Made by a program: the position numbers and the translations under genes. This document shows, piece by piece, positions 63,415 through 64,000 of a stretch of DNA of 64,000 nucleotides (within the stretch, counting starts at the first letter, position 1; each line of letters begins with the position of its first letter). Source of the DNA: DATAUD01 sp036501665 (GTDB lineage Bacteria > Verrucomicrobiota > Verrucomicrobiia > Limisphaerales > Palsa-1400); contig DASXZW010000001.1 of assembly GCA_036501665.1 (NCBI GenBank), positions 115,834 through 179,833 of the forward strand. The letters are read 5' to 3'. The notes beneath the pieces are model-generated. The model was given only the letters and a program-made list of their open reading frames with translations, had not been told where the DNA came from and made no database searches.

Positions 63415-63469
63415 TTATGAGATAACATTTTTTAGATTGTTTAGTCAAGGATTAATTGTTATCTTATAA
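63415..63469. promoter_or_regulatory. Inverted-repeat operator between divergent genes
   Basis: TTATGAGATAACA (63415-63427) and TGTTATCTTATAA (63457-63469) are inverted copies with one mismatch, 29 bases apart, in the gap between the two divergent genes. A natural site for the HTH protein encoded at 63481 to control both. Confidence 0.55.
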
Positions 63470-63480
63470 AAATCACTAAA

Positions 63481-63882
63481 ATGGACGCGACAAAAGAAGA
63501 ATTTAAACGGCTGCTGGAAATTTCGGGTTGGTCGCAAACTGAGGCGGCCCACAGGCTGGGCAACACGCCCGGAGCCATCAATCATTGGCTCAATCCGGAT
63601 CATCCTAATAAACCTCTGGAGACAACATTGAAGCTGATGAAGTTGCTCCTCGCGCGGGAGCGGGGCGGCAACCCCAATGCACGGAATGCCGGATCGAAGG
63701 CGGCGGCTACGCGTGGCGGGGCGCAGGCGACGTTGACAGCGAGGGAGCGAAGGTTGATCGATGGTTTGAGGACTTTGCCGCGTAAGGAGCAGGAGAGGAT
63801 TTACGCGGTGGTTGATACGATGATCGCGACTGCTACGAAGTTGAGACCGGCGAAGGGGAAGAAGGAGAAGAAGGGAGATTGA
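63481..63882 (+). CDS. HTH-domain protein
   Basis: 133 residues. The N-terminal segment FKRLLEISGWSQTEAAHRLG then TPGAINHWLNPDHP is a Cro-type helix-turn-helix of about 55 residues; after a linker there is a charged helix (LTARERRLIDGLRTLPRKEQ). A DNA-binding regulator, likely of itself and the divergent gene. After it, 63883-64000 is a G/T-rich end with nothing I can support. Confidence 0.75.
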   Translation: MDATKEEFKRLLEISGWSQTEAAHRLGNTPGAINHWLNPDHPNKPLETTLKLMKLLLARERGGNPNARNAGSKAAATRGGAQATLTARERRLIDGLRTLPRKEQERIYAVVDTMIATATKLRPAKGKKEKKGD

Positions 63883-64000
63883 AATTTGGCGATTGGTTTG
63901 ATTCGGAAAAGTTATTTTTTTCGAGGGGAGGGTTTTCTGTGGGCGTTTTTTTTCTTCTATCGGGACTTTGGGAGGGGGGGAGATTTGAATTGTCAGGATT

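Noticed and set aside
1..64000. tRNA or rRNA genes
   Set aside because: I saw no T-loop-like GGTTCGAATCC or conserved rRNA stretches in the intergenic gaps; without a computed scan a missed tRNA cannot be fully excluded.

Overview
The window looks like a chromosomal segment of a Verrucomicrobiota bacterium, probably of the Pedosphaera/Limisphaerales type. This is inferred from the style of the secreted proteins (long, Gly/Thr/Asn-rich, three sharing one C-terminal module), the mosaic of primary-metabolism genes, and dispersed nested palindromic repeats. It is not proven by a marker gene. I see no rRNA, tRNA or CRISPR array. Most of the sequence is coding on both strands in short operons.

Regions. 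0-4.5 kb: a DsbD-type thiol reductase and a leftward three-gene block (HTH regulator, PD-(D/E)XK-like nuclease, phage-type adenine methyltransferase) that reads as a compact restriction-modification system. 4.6-13.5 kb: a secreted repeat protein, SMC with an unusual Asn/Gly-rich tail, two small membrane-anchored proteins behind it, and argG. 13.5-22.9 kb (leftward): TonB-dependent receptor, alanine dehydrogenase, a large secreted subtilase and mutS. 23-31.6 kb: a nucleotidyltransferase pair resembling a toxin-antitoxin module, a membrane protein, TatD DNase, a GNAT-like gene with a 57-codon partner, a sugar porter with a GH20 hexosaminidase, and a secreted beta-propeller-like protein.

31.7-33.9 kb is the most interesting locus. 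A clear SAM-I (S-box) riboswitch precedes a threonine-synthase-like PLP enzyme, a CysO/HcyS-type sulfur-carrier protein ending in Gly-Gly, and a NIL-domain protein. SAM control plus a sulfur carrier suggests that this operon makes homocysteine/methionine by a protein-thiocarboxylate route rather than, or besides, threonine.

34-43 kb: an HU-like protein, a complete branched-chain amino-acid ABC transporter (livKHMGF, leftward) interrupted by a palindromic insert, a widely conserved protein of unknown function, a VOC protein and a class III aminotransferase. 42.9-46.1 kb is an accessory island: a D-amino-acid-oxidase remnant, a three-gene cassette with a polyvalent-protein-type kinase, a long AT-richer gap, and a PIN/Phd toxin-antitoxin pair. 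46.2-53.9 kb: tandem thymidylate-kinase-like genes (the second with Arg in place of the P-loop Lys), ROK sugar kinase, Ppx/GppA, a probable structured small RNA with its own terminator, a beta-CASP hydrolase, panC and a secreted protein. 54-62 kb (leftward): core genes rpsB-tsf, rpiB, an aminotransferase, clpP-clpX and an MFS transporter. The end holds another secreted protein and a divergent HTH/ATPase-like pair with an inverted-repeat operator.

Four copies of a nested-hairpin repeat (GGGAGCGCGACCG-type ends) lie in intergenic spaces. Two of them sit inside larger MITE-like elements with terminal inverted repeats, and one of these supplies the stop codons of both flanking convergent genes. 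All calls come from reading sequence and translated motifs; no database search was run.
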